Positions 7,902 through 15,524 of a stretch of 64,000 bases of DNA are shown here, one piece after another. The translations under genes and the position numbers were made by a program. The stretch is from Streptomyces sindenensis. GTDB taxonomy: Bacteria > Actinomycetota > Actinomycetes > Streptomycetales > Streptomycetaceae. Each line of letters opens with the position of its first letter. The stretch's first letter is position 1. The stretch spans positions 434,001 to 498,000 of the forward strand of contig NZ_BMSG01000001.1 in assembly GCF_014649035.1 (NCBI RefSeq), written 5' to 3'. The notes beneath the pieces were generated by a model, which was given only the letters and a program-made list of their open reading frames with translations, was not told the DNA's origin and made no database searches.

Positions 7902-9016
7902 AGGGCCGCCTCCTTCTCGGTCGTGAGGGCGTGTCCGGCGGCGAGCTCCTCGCCGACCTTCTGCTGCTGGCGGCGGATGCCGTAACGGCGGACCAGCTCG
8001 TAGGAGACGACGACCGAGATCACGATCAGGCCCTGCATGATCGTGGCGATCTCCTTCTCGTACCCGTACTGGTCGAGCGAGGCCGAGGACTTGTCGAGGA
8101 ACGCGATCAGCAGGGCGCTGAGGGCGATGCCGAGCGGGTTGTTCCGGCCCAGCAGCGCGATGGTGATGCCGGTGAAGCCGATGCCCGTGGGGAAGTCGAG
8201 GCTGTAGGTGTGGGTATCGCCGAGCAGGGTCGGCATACCGGCCAGGCCCGCGACGGCGCCGGAGATCAGCATCGAGGTGAGGATCATCTTCTTGGCGTCC
8301 ACGCCGGAGGCCTGGGCCGCGGTCTCACTGGCCCCGGTGGCGCGCAGGTCGAAGCCGAACCGGGTGCGGTTCAGAACGAACCAGTACAGGACACCGCAAC
8401 CGGCGGCGACGAAGGTGAAGCCGTAGATCTCCCCGGCCATGTCGCCCATGGGCAGCCCCGGGAACCAGCCGGACTCCGGGATCTCGCCGGTGGTCAGGTT
8501 GTTGGAGCCGGGGGGCTGCTCGCCGAAGTTCTTCGGCAGGATCATCCAGGCGACGAGCGCGGTGGCGATCGAGTTGAGCATGATCGTCGAGACGACCTCG
8601 CTCACCCCGCGGGTGGTCTTGAGGAAGCCGGCGATACCGGACCAGAAGGCGCCCACGAGCATCGCGACGATGACGATCAGCGCGATGTGCAGCGGCCCCG
8701 GCAGATCGACGCTCGCGCCGACGAGCGCGGCCATCATCGCGGCGAGGCGGTACTGACCGTCGACCCCGATGTTGAAGAGGTTCATCCGGAAGCCGACGGC
8801 CACCGCGAGTGCGGCGAGGTAGTACGTGCCGGCCTGGTTGATGATCAGGACCTGTACGTCGGCGTAGGAGGCCGATTCGAACATGATCCGGTAGGGCTCG
8901 AAGGGGTTCTGCCCGGAGGCGAGCAGCACCACGGTCGTCAGCACGAGGGCGACGACCAGGGCGAGCACCGGGCCGGCGAAGCCCAGGATCAGCCGGTCCT
9001 TGTCGAATTTCTTCAT
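7898..9016 (-). CDS. Nucleoside ABC transporter permease (first permease)
   Basis: 372-aa permease of the YufP/BmpB type. It begins MKKFDKDRLILGFAGPVLALVVALV and has several membrane helices, with conserved NLFNIGVDGQYRLAAM and GFTGITIALLGRNNPLGIAL segments. The ATG at 9016 forms ATGA with the stop of the ATPase gene; in-frame sequence upstream of it is out of register with any ribosome site. It partners the following permease. Confidence 0.92.
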   Translation of the reverse strand: MKKFDKDRLILGFAGPVLALVVALVLTTVVLLASGQNPFEPYRIMFESASYADVQVLIINQAGTYYLAALAVAVGFRMNLFNIGVDGQYRLAAMMAALVGASVDLPGPLHIALIVIVAMLVGAFWSGIAGFLKTTRGVSEVVSTIMLNSIATALVAWMILPKNFGEQPPGSNNLTTGEIPESGWFPGLPMGDMAGEIYGFTFVAAGCGVLYWFVLNRTRFGFDLRATGASETAAQASGVDAKKMILTSMLISGAVAGLAGMPTLLGDTHTYSLDFPTGIGFTGITIALLGRNNPLGIALSALLIAFLDKSSASLDQYGYEKEIATIMQGLIVISVVVSYELVRRYGIRRQQQKVGEELAAGHALTTEKEAAL

Positions 9017-10572
9017 CGGGCCTCGTCCTCCGAGCCTTCGAGGTGACCGGCGGCGGCGCCGGTCATGGCCGAGCCCAGTTCCTCCGGGGTGATGGTGGCC
9101 GGGTCGGCGTCGGCGACCAGCCGGCCGCGGTACATGACGCGCAGGGTGTCGGAGAGCCCGATCAGCTCGTCCAGGTCGGCCGAGATCAGCAGCACGGCGA
9201 GCCCTTCGCGGCGGGCCTCGCGGATCTGGTCCCAGATCTGGGCCTGCGCGCCGACGTCCACACCGCGGGTGGGGTGGGCGGCGATCAGGAACTTGGGCGC
9301 GTGGCTCATCTCGCGGCCGACGATCAGCTTCTGCTGGTTGCCGCCGGAGAGGGAGGCCGCGGTGACGTCGATGCCGGGAGTGCGGACGTCGTACTCGCGC
9401 ACGATGCGCTCGGTGTCGGTGCGGGCCGCCTTGTTGTCCAGCAGCCAGCCGCGGCTGTTGGGCTTCTCGGTGACATGGCCGAGGATGCGGTTCTCCCACA
9501 GCGGGGCGTTCAGCAGGACGCCGTGGCGGTGGCGGTCCTCGGGGATGTAGCCGATGCCGGACTCACGGCGCTTGCGGGTCGGGGCGTGCGAGATGTCGTC
9601 GGAGCCGAGGGTGATGACGCCGGCGTCCGGGTCGCGCATGCCCATGAGGGCCTCGATGAGCTCGGTCTGGCCGTTGCCCTCGACGCCCGCGATCCCCAGG
9701 ACCTCGCCCTGGTGGATGGTGAAGTCGATGCCGGCGAGCACGTCGCGGACGGTGCCGTCGGGGTCGGTGACGGTGAGTTCGAGGCCCTGGACCCGCAGCA
9801 TGGGGACGTCGGTGACGGTGGACTCGCGGGTCTCCGGCGAGGGCAGCTCGCTGCCGACCATCAGCTCGGCGAGCTGCTTGGTCGTGGTGTTCGCGGGGTC
9901 GGCGGTGCCCACGGTCGTACCGCGGCGGATGACGGTGATCTCGTCGGCGACCGAGAGGACCTCGCCCAGCTTGTGCGAGATGAAGATGACCGTCAGGCCC
10001 TCGGCCTTGAGCTCGCGCAGGTTGGCGAAGAGTGCGTCGACCTCCTGCGGCACGAGGACCGCGGTCGGCTCGTCCAGGATGAGGATGCGGGCGCCCCGGT
10101 AGAGCACCTTGAGGATCTCCACGCGCTGCCGGTCGGCGACCCCGAGGTCCTCGACGAGCGCGTCGGGCCGGATGCCGAGCCCGTACGCGTCGGAGATCTC
10201 CATGATCTTCTTCCGGGCGCCGGAGCCGATGCCGTACAGCTTCTCGCCGCCGAGGACGACGTTCTCCAGGACGGTGAAGTTGTCGGCGAGCATGAAGTGC
10301 TGGTGCACCATGCCGATGCCGCGCTCGATGGCGTCACCCGGGTTGGCGAACGAGACCTGCTCGCCGTCGATCGCGATGGTGCCCTCGTCCGGCTTCTGCA
10401 TGCCGTAGAGGATCTTCATCAAGGTGGACTTGCCGGCGCCGTTCTCACCGACGAGCGCGTGGACCGTGCCCTTGCCGATGGTGATGTCGATGTCGTGGTT
10501 GGCGACGACGCCGGGGAAGCGCTTGGTGATGCCGTGCAGTTCTACGGCAGGGGGACTGCTGGACGCGTTGAT
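9013..10572 (-). CDS. Nucleoside ABC transporter ATP-binding protein (two nucleotide-binding domains); non-canonical start
   Basis: About 519 aa, a duplicated RbsA/YufO-type ATPase energising the two permeases. The first domain reads VELHGITKRFPGVVAN, then Walker A GENGAGKST (codons near 10430-10455), signature VADRQRVEILK and Walker B ILILDEPT. The second has a degenerate Walker A (GVEGNGQTELIEAL), signature LSGGNQQKLIVGRE and FLIAAHPTRGVDVG. No ATG, GTG or TTG lies in frame between the upstream stop (10672) and Walker A. AAGGAG near 10580 is followed by GTC ATC AAC GCG, so ATC at 10572 (or GTC at 10575) is the best placed codon; an in-frame CTG at 10596 has no ribosome site. The gene is certain, the start is not. 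Confidence 0.88.
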   Translation of the reverse strand: MNASSSPPAVELHGITKRFPGVVANHDIDITIGKGTVHALVGENGAGKSTLMKILYGMQKPDEGTIAIDGEQVSFANPGDAIERGIGMVHQHFMLADNFTVLENVVLGGEKLYGIGSGARKKIMEISDAYGLGIRPDALVEDLGVADRQRVEILKVLYRGARILILDEPTAVLVPQEVDALFANLRELKAEGLTVIFISHKLGEVLSVADEITVIRRGTTVGTADPANTTTKQLAELMVGSELPSPETRESTVTDVPMLRVQGLELTVTDPDGTVRDVLAGIDFTIHQGEVLGIAGVEGNGQTELIEALMGMRDPDAGVITLGSDDISHAPTRKRRESGIGYIPEDRHRHGVLLNAPLWENRILGHVTEKPNSRGWLLDNKAARTDTERIVREYDVRTPGIDVTAASLSGGNQQKLIVGREMSHAPKFLIAAHPTRGVDVGAQAQIWDQIREARREGLAVLLISADLDELIGLSDTLRVMYRGRLVADADPATITPEELGSAMTGAAAGHLEGSEDEAR

Positions 10573-10670
10573 GACGCACTCTCCTTGGCCGGACAGGAGC
10601 GGGGGCGGAGGGGCTCGGGGGGCTCGGGGGCCCTGGGGGGCGGGGGTGAAGTTATCGCGCCGGAGGACTG

Positions 10671-10683
10671 TCTACACGCGTAG
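10671..10683. promoter_or_regulatory. Putative operator dyad upstream of the nucleoside ABC ATPase
   Basis: The minus strand reads CTACGCGTGTAGA, an imperfect inverted repeat about 100 nt upstream of the ATPase start. It is closely related to the element before deoA and to the one before bmp, suggesting a second regulated promoter inside the operon. Confidence 0.5.
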
Positions 10684-10821
10684 CGCTGCCGAATCGTGAA
10701 ACACGGGTGCACGTCGTGGCCCGGACGCGGGGTCCGGACCGGGCGGGAGAGCACTGCGAGAGGCGGATCTTCTTCGAGTGGTGCTGCGGACGACCTGGCC
10801 GTCGGGCGGGGATGGACCCGC

Positions 10822-10870
10822 GGCCCTGTCCGTCCGCCGGCCGGGATGCGGCGCGGGGACGGACAGGGCC
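10822..10870 (-). terminator. Hairpin downstream of bmp
   Basis: A 14-bp perfect stem (10822-10835 with 10857-10870) has a 21-nt loop that can itself fold. It lies about 40 nt past the bmp stop codon. Such structures after binding-protein genes commonly raise the ratio of binding protein to membrane components. Confidence 0.75.
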
Positions 10871-10910
10871 TGGGGAAACCAGCCGTTCGGCGGGAGAGGC
10901 GCCGAGCTGC

Positions 10911-11957
10911 TTACGGAGCGGTCTTGACGGTGATCTTGCCGTCGATGATCTCCTGCTTGGCCTTGTCCACGGCCTCGATGACATCGGTCATCTTGGTGAA
11001 GGCCGGGTTGGACATCGACAGGCCGACGCCGTCCTTGTCCAGGCCGTAGCGGATCTCACCGGTCTCCGGCTTGCCGTCCTGGACCGACTTGATCAGGTTG
11101 AACACCGCGTCCTCGACGTCCTTGGTGACCGAGGTCAGGATGGACTCCTTGTAGGCCGCGAGGCCCTTCTGCTTGTACTGGTCGGAGTCGACGCCGATGT
11201 TCCACTTGCCGGCCTTCGAGACGGCCTCGATGGCGCCGGAGCCGGCCAGACCGGCGGCCGAGTAGATCACGTCGGCCTTCTTGTCGAGCTGGCCCTGGGC
11301 GGCGGCCTTGCCGAGGTCGGGCTTGGAGAAGCCACCGAAGTCCGGCGGCTGCGTCAGGTACTGCGGAAGGACGTTGACCGAGGCGTCGGTGTCCTTGACG
11401 CCCTGGACGAAGCCGGCCTCGAACTTCTTGATCAGCGGGGTCTCGACACCGCCGATGAAGCCGACCGTCTTGGACTTGGTGACCTTGGCGGCGGCGACGC
11501 CGGCGAGGTAGGAGCCCTGCTCCTCGTTGAAGACGATGTTGGCGATGTTGTCGCCGGTCACCGAGGCGTCGTCGATGATGCCGAAGGTGGTCTTCGGGAA
11601 CTTCGGCGCGACCTTCTTGATGGCGGGCGCGTAGGCGAAGCCGACGCCGATCACCGGGTTGTTGCCGGAGCGGGCCAGCTCGGTGAGGCGCTGGACCTTG
11701 TCCGCGTCGCCCTCACCGTCGGAGGGCTCGGCCTCGCTGCCGGAGATGTCGAGGTCCTTCTCCGCCTTGGCGAGACCGGCGTAGGCGGCGTCGTTGAACG
11801 ACTGGTCGCCGCGGCCGCCGATGTCGTAGGCGATGGCGGCCTTGTCGCCGCCCGAGCCGGACCCGGAGTCCGACGAGTTCTCGCCACACGCGGTGACGCT
11901 GAGGGCAAGCGCCGCGGACGCAATGCCCACGGTGGTGATCCTGGTGATCCGGCGCAA
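10911..11957 (-). CDS. BMP family nucleoside-binding lipoprotein
   Basis: 348-aa extracytoplasmic binding protein (PF02608-type). The signal ends in LSVTACG, a lipobox, so the mature protein is anchored through Cys24; a Ser/Gly/Asp linker follows. The Bmp fold is recognised from YDIGGRGDQSFNDAAYAGL near the mature N-terminus, GVGFAYAPAIKKVA, FNEEQGSYLAGVAA and IGVDSDQYKQKG. It delivers nucleosides to the permease/ATPase complex encoded downstream. The start codon is preceded by AAGGAG-like sequence. It is the first gene of the locus. Confidence 0.95.
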   Translation of the reverse strand: MRRITRITTVGIASAALALSVTACGENSSDSGSGSGGDKAAIAYDIGGRGDQSFNDAAYAGLAKAEKDLDISGSEAEPSDGEGDADKVQRLTELARSGNNPVIGVGFAYAPAIKKVAPKFPKTTFGIIDDASVTGDNIANIVFNEEQGSYLAGVAAAKVTKSKTVGFIGGVETPLIKKFEAGFVQGVKDTDASVNVLPQYLTQPPDFGGFSKPDLGKAAAQGQLDKKADVIYSAAGLAGSGAIEAVSKAGKWNIGVDSDQYKQKGLAAYKESILTSVTKDVEDAVFNLIKSVQDGKPETGEIRYGLDKDGVGLSMSNPAFTKMTDVIEAVDKAKQEIIDGKITVKTAP

Positions 11958-12017
11958 GGGAAGGCTCCTTCAAACCTGACCGAAGCGCCTCTTCCGGCGC
12001 TGGTTTCGCCGCGATCG

Positions 12018-12030
12018 TAACGCGCGTAGA
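12018..12030. promoter_or_regulatory. Putative operator half-conserved dyad upstream of bmp
   Basis: TAACGCGCGTAGA on the plus strand lies about 60 nt upstream of the bmp start. It matches the core of the two other elements of this locus (TAYGCGYGTAGA). The right arm is the most conserved part. Confidence 0.45.
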
Positions 12031-12139
12031 TGTCAGATAAGAGCACGTACGGAAGCCGTTATCGGATCGTCGCGAACAGAAGCCACCCGCAAGGCGGCAC
12101 GGGAGTCCACGAACGGACTACGAAGACTGCGTCAACGCT

Positions 12140-13426
12140 TCACGAACGGCCGCCGTCGAACAGGGCGGCGGCGGTGAACAGCTCGACTCCCACGGTGATG
12201 GCTTCTTCGTCCACGTCGAAGTTGCCGCGGTGCAGATCGAGCCCGCGCGTGTCGCCCGGGGTCCGGACGCCGAGGCGGGCCATCGCGCCGGGCACCTGCT
12301 CCAGATACCAGGAGAAGTCCTCGCCGCCCAGGCTCTGCTCGGTGTCCTCGATCGCATACGATCCGCGGCGCTCGGTCATCGCGGCGTCCAGCAGGCCGAT
12401 GGACTCGGCGTCGTTCACCACGGGCGGCACGCCGCGCACGTAGTTGATGACGGTCTTGGCCCGATGCATTCCGGCCACCTCGTCCACGGCGGCGTGCACC
12501 AGGTCGGGGGCCTCGCGCCAGGCGTCCAGGTTCAGGCAGCGGACGGTGCCGGACAGCTCGGCGTGCTGCGGGATGACATTGGGGGCGTGCCCGGTCTCCA
12601 GGCGGCCCCAGGTCAGGGCGAGTCCGGCGCGGGCGTCGACGCGGCGGGCGAGCAGCGCGGGCACGTCGACGGCGATCCGGGCGGCGGCGGTGACCAGGTC
12701 GGTGGTCAGATGCGGGCGGGCGGTGTGGCCGCCGGGCCCGTCGAGGGTGATCTCCAGCCGGTCGCAGGCCGAGGTGATGGCCCCGACGTGCAACCCGATC
12801 CGCCCGACGTCGACCTTGGGGTCGCAGTGGACGCCGATGATCCGGCCGACGCCTTCCAGCACCCCGGACTCGATCGCGTCGACCGCGCCGCCGGGCAGGA
12901 CCTCCTCGGCGGGCTGGAAGATCAGCCGCACGGCGTTGGGCAGCCGCCCCTGCCGGTCGAGGTCGGCGAGCACGAGGCCCGCGCCGAGGACGGTGGTGGT
13001 GTGCACGTCGTGCCCGCAGGCGTGCGCCCGGTCGGGCACGGTGGACCGGTAGGGCACCCCGGCCTTGGTGTCCGGGATGGGCAGCGCGTCGATGTCCGCC
13101 CGCAGGGCCAGCATGGGCGTGACCCCGTCCCACTCCCCCACGTCGCACATGAGCCCGGTGCCGACGGCCAGGACCTTGGGCTTCAGCCCGGCCTTCTCCA
13201 GCCGGTCCTTGATCGCGGCGGTGGTCCGGAACTCCTGGTTGCCGAGCTCGGGGTGCATGTGCAGATCCCGGCGGAAGGCGATCAGCTCCTCACGGAGTTC
13301 GTCACCGAGCCGGCCGGGCAGCGCACCTCCCCCGGGCTGGTCGGCCGGGCTGTGGGGGCGGGCGGCGCGGGACTTCAACTGGTTCACCTTATGAAGCGTA
13401 GGCCCCTCGGCCCCCCAACTGGCCAT
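12140..13426 (-). CDS. M20 family amidohydrolase (hippurate hydrolase-like)
   Basis: 428-aa M20D peptidase/amidohydrolase that hydrolyses N-acyl amino acids or related amides in the cytosol. Metal ligands are visible in RDLHMHPELGNQEF, HACGHDVHTTT and FQPAEEVLPGGAVDAIESG (catalytic EE), with a terminal GGEDFSWYLEQVPGA segment. The first ~40 residues are polar and not part of the fold, so GTG at 13387 (VNQLKSRAARP) is a possible alternative start. It lies between the glycopolymer and nucleoside operons; a link to N-acyl sugar metabolism is possible but unsupported. Confidence 0.9.
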   Translation of the reverse strand: MASWGAEGPTLHKVNQLKSRAARPHSPADQPGGGALPGRLGDELREELIAFRRDLHMHPELGNQEFRTTAAIKDRLEKAGLKPKVLAVGTGLMCDVGEWDGVTPMLALRADIDALPIPDTKAGVPYRSTVPDRAHACGHDVHTTTVLGAGLVLADLDRQGRLPNAVRLIFQPAEEVLPGGAVDAIESGVLEGVGRIIGVHCDPKVDVGRIGLHVGAITSACDRLEITLDGPGGHTARPHLTTDLVTAAARIAVDVPALLARRVDARAGLALTWGRLETGHAPNVIPQHAELSGTVRCLNLDAWREAPDLVHAAVDEVAGMHRAKTVINYVRGVPPVVNDAESIGLLDAAMTERRGSYAIEDTEQSLGGEDFSWYLEQVPGAMARLGVRTPGDTRGLDLHRGNFDVDEEAITVGVELFTAAALFDGGRS

Positions 13427-13534
13427 GGATCTAGGAAATTTCAGCCGTGCAGGCGAACAAAGTTCGGGTGAGGACGTGTGACGGAGGGTGGTTGCGGGTA
13501 TACCGGATCCCCTTCTCGGGGCCGGACGGCACCC

Positions 13535-14569
13535 CTACGCGTGGGCCGTCGAGGTCAGCCGCTGCACCCCCCGTGCCGTCTCCGTGACGCCGCTCAGGAA
13601 GCCCTGGGCGCGCGGTGAGGCCGTGGCGCGGAGCCATTCCGGGGCGATGTCGCAGACCGCGACGTTCACGCCCGTGCCGGCCAGGGCCAGCGGGAGGGTG
13701 TGGACGACCGTGGAGGGGAAGCTGACGATCGTGCGGCCGATGGGGCCGCGGCGGGCGATCAGTTCCAGGGGGAGGTCGGGGCGGACGATCTCCAGGCCGG
13801 TGACGGCTTCCAGCGCGTGGAGTTTCTCGACGGACTCGCGGCGGTGGGCGAAGTAGCGGGTGGCGCCGTGGGCGCGGGCCAGGGAGGCCACCGCCTCCTG
13901 GTACGGGACGGGGTCGACGACGCCCGTCTCGACCAGGGAGGTGCCGACGAGGTCCGCGCCCCTGCCGATGGCGGGCGGGCCGAAGCGGGCCCGGGTCCAG
14001 GCGAAGGTGTTCGGGGTGACCGCGACGCCGGGCGGAGCCTCGACCGGCATCGCGGTGAACACCTCGACCGTGTGCCGGGCCGTCGGGGTGAAGCGGCGGC
14101 GGGCGGTGGCGGTGACCGGGGCCAGGACCAGTTCGCGCGGTCCGGTACGGTCCCGGCGGTGCCAGCGGGTCAGCCGTTCGCCCCGGGCCAGCTGGGCGAC
14201 GAACTCCATGGTGGCCGTGCCGTCGTCGACCACCGTGAGGCGGTTGGCGCGGACCAGGGTCAGCAGGAGCTGGACGTAACGCGAGAACGGGTCGCCGATC
14301 ACGATGTGGTCCGCGCGCCGGACCAGGCCGGCCAGGGCGCGCAGGGCCTTCAGGGGCGCGCCGGACTCGCCGCGCGCCTCCTGCCAGCGGACCGTGATGC
14401 CCTCGTCGCGGGCCAGCTCCGCCATCCGGCGCAGCTGACCGCGCGACATCGGGTCGACCGGGGGGAGGACGACGACCGTGGTGGCGGTCGGGTCGTCTCC
14501 CCCCTGGGTGTGAACCCACTCCAGGACGTTCAGGAGCTGGACCGGGCTCTCGACGAAGGCGAGGTTCAC
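13535..14569 (-). CDS. GT52-like (sialyltransferase-type) glycosyltransferase
   Basis: 344-aa protein beginning VNLAFVESPVQLLNVLEWVH, a Rossmann start typical of GT52-type sialyltransferases. It has VIGDPFSRYVQLLL, then VVDDGTATMEF, which matches the D/E-D/E-G motif of bacterial sialyltransferases. YFAHRRESVEKLHALE occupies the position of the HP motif, and VVSFPSTVVHTLPLAL resembles the Ser-rich CMP-binding segment. GTG at 14569 is chosen 10 nt after the synthase stop; an in-frame ATG at 14638 lies deep inside the synthase gene. It ends the lower operon, and with a CMP-sugar synthetase upstream it probably transfers the nonulosonic acid. Confidence 0.75.
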   Translation of the reverse strand: MNLAFVESPVQLLNVLEWVHTQGGDDPTATTVVVLPPVDPMSRGQLRRMAELARDEGITVRWQEARGESGAPLKALRALAGLVRRADHIVIGDPFSRYVQLLLTLVRANRLTVVDDGTATMEFVAQLARGERLTRWHRRDRTGPRELVLAPVTATARRRFTPTARHTVEVFTAMPVEAPPGVAVTPNTFAWTRARFGPPAIGRGADLVGTSLVETGVVDPVPYQEAVASLARAHGATRYFAHRRESVEKLHALEAVTGLEIVRPDLPLELIARRGPIGRTIVSFPSTVVHTLPLALAGTGVNVAVCDIAPEWLRATASPRAQGFLSGVTETARGVQRLTSTAHA

Positions 14570-14579
14570 CGGTCGGCGC

Positions 14580-15512
14580 TCAGACCGCGACCGGCTCGGG
14601 GGCCGGCGCGTTCTCGGTCTCGGCGACGACGCCCGCAACGCGGCGGAGCTTCTTCATCGGGCCGAGCTCGGACTCGTACACCTTCTTGACGCCGTCGCCG
14701 AGCGACTGCTCGATGGTGCGGATGTCGCGGACCAGGCGGGTCAGGCCCTGCGGCTCGACGGAGGCGGCCTGGTCGGAGCCCCACATGGCGCGGTCGAGGG
14801 TGATGTGGCGCTCGACGAAGGTGGCGCCGAGGGCGACGGCGGCCAGCGTGGTCTGGAGGCCCGTCTCGTGGCCGGAGTAGCCGATCGGGACGTTCGGGTA
14901 CTCCTGCTGGAGGGTGTTGATGACCCGGAGGTTCAGCTCCTCGGCCTTCGCCGGGTACGTCGACGTGGCGTGGCAGAGAAGGATGTTGTCCGAGCCGAGG
15001 ACCTCGACCGCGTGGCGGATCTGCTTCGGGGTGGACATGCCGGTGGAGAGGATGATCGTGCGGCCGGTGGCGCGCAGGGCGCGCAGCAGCTCGTCGTCGG
15101 TGAGCGAGGCGGAGGCCACCTTGTGGGCGGGGACGTCGAACTTCTCCAGGAAGGCGACGGCCTCGGTGTCCCACGGGGAGGCGAACCAGTCGATGCCGCG
15201 CTTGGCGCAGTGCTCGGCGATGGCGGTGTACTCGGCCTCGCCGAACTCGACGCGGTGGCGGTAGTCGATGTACGTCATCCGGCCCCACGGGGTGTCGCGC
15301 TCGATGTCCCACTGGTCGCGCGGGGTGCAGATCTCCGGGGTGCGCTTCTGGAACTTGACGGCGTCGCAGCCGGCTTCGGCAGCGGCGTCGATGAGCGCGA
15401 TGGCGTTGTCGAGGTCGCCGTTGTGGTTGATGCCGATCTCACCCGTGATGTAGACGGGGTTGCCGGGGCCGGCGGTGCGGGTGCCGAAGGTGCGCAGGCG
15501 GGAGGTGCTCAT
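14580..15512 (-). CDS. neuB: Nonulosonic acid (NeuB-type) synthase, probably KDN-9-phosphate synthase
   Basis: 310-aa TIM-barrel synthase that condenses phosphoenolpyruvate with a six-carbon sugar to give a nine-carbon ulosonic acid. Family landmarks are ITGEIGINHNGD, CDAVKFQKR, DWFASPWD, PAHKVASASLTDDEL, ILSTGMST, LLCHATSTYPA, IGYSGHETG and FVERHITLDRAMWGSDQAASVEP. It ends about 20 residues later, so the C-terminal SAF (antifreeze-like) domain of classical NeuB is absent. No UDP-GlcNAc epimerase is nearby and the partner carries a phosphatase domain, so mannose-6-phosphate and KDN-9-phosphate are the likely substrate and product. The substrate is inferred. Confidence 0.93.
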   Translation of the reverse strand: MSTSRLRTFGTRTAGPGNPVYITGEIGINHNGDLDNAIALIDAAAEAGCDAVKFQKRTPEICTPRDQWDIERDTPWGRMTYIDYRHRVEFGEAEYTAIAEHCAKRGIDWFASPWDTEAVAFLEKFDVPAHKVASASLTDDELLRALRATGRTIILSTGMSTPKQIRHAVEVLGSDNILLCHATSTYPAKAEELNLRVINTLQQEYPNVPIGYSGHETGLQTTLAAVALGATFVERHITLDRAMWGSDQAASVEPQGLTRLVRDIRTIEQSLGDGVKKVYESELGPMKKLRRVAGVVAETENAPAPEPVAV

Positions 15513-15524
15513 GGTGGTGCTTCC

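Larger units (their letters stand above)
10573..10910. other. Non-coding interval between bmp and the ATPase gene
   Basis: This 338-nt stretch holds no credible gene. It contains a long hairpin next to the bmp stop, a C/G-rich run (10600-10645) and a CTACACGCGTAG dyad that matches other promoters of the locus. It most likely separates abundant bmp message from a second promoter for the transporter genes. Confidence 0.7.
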
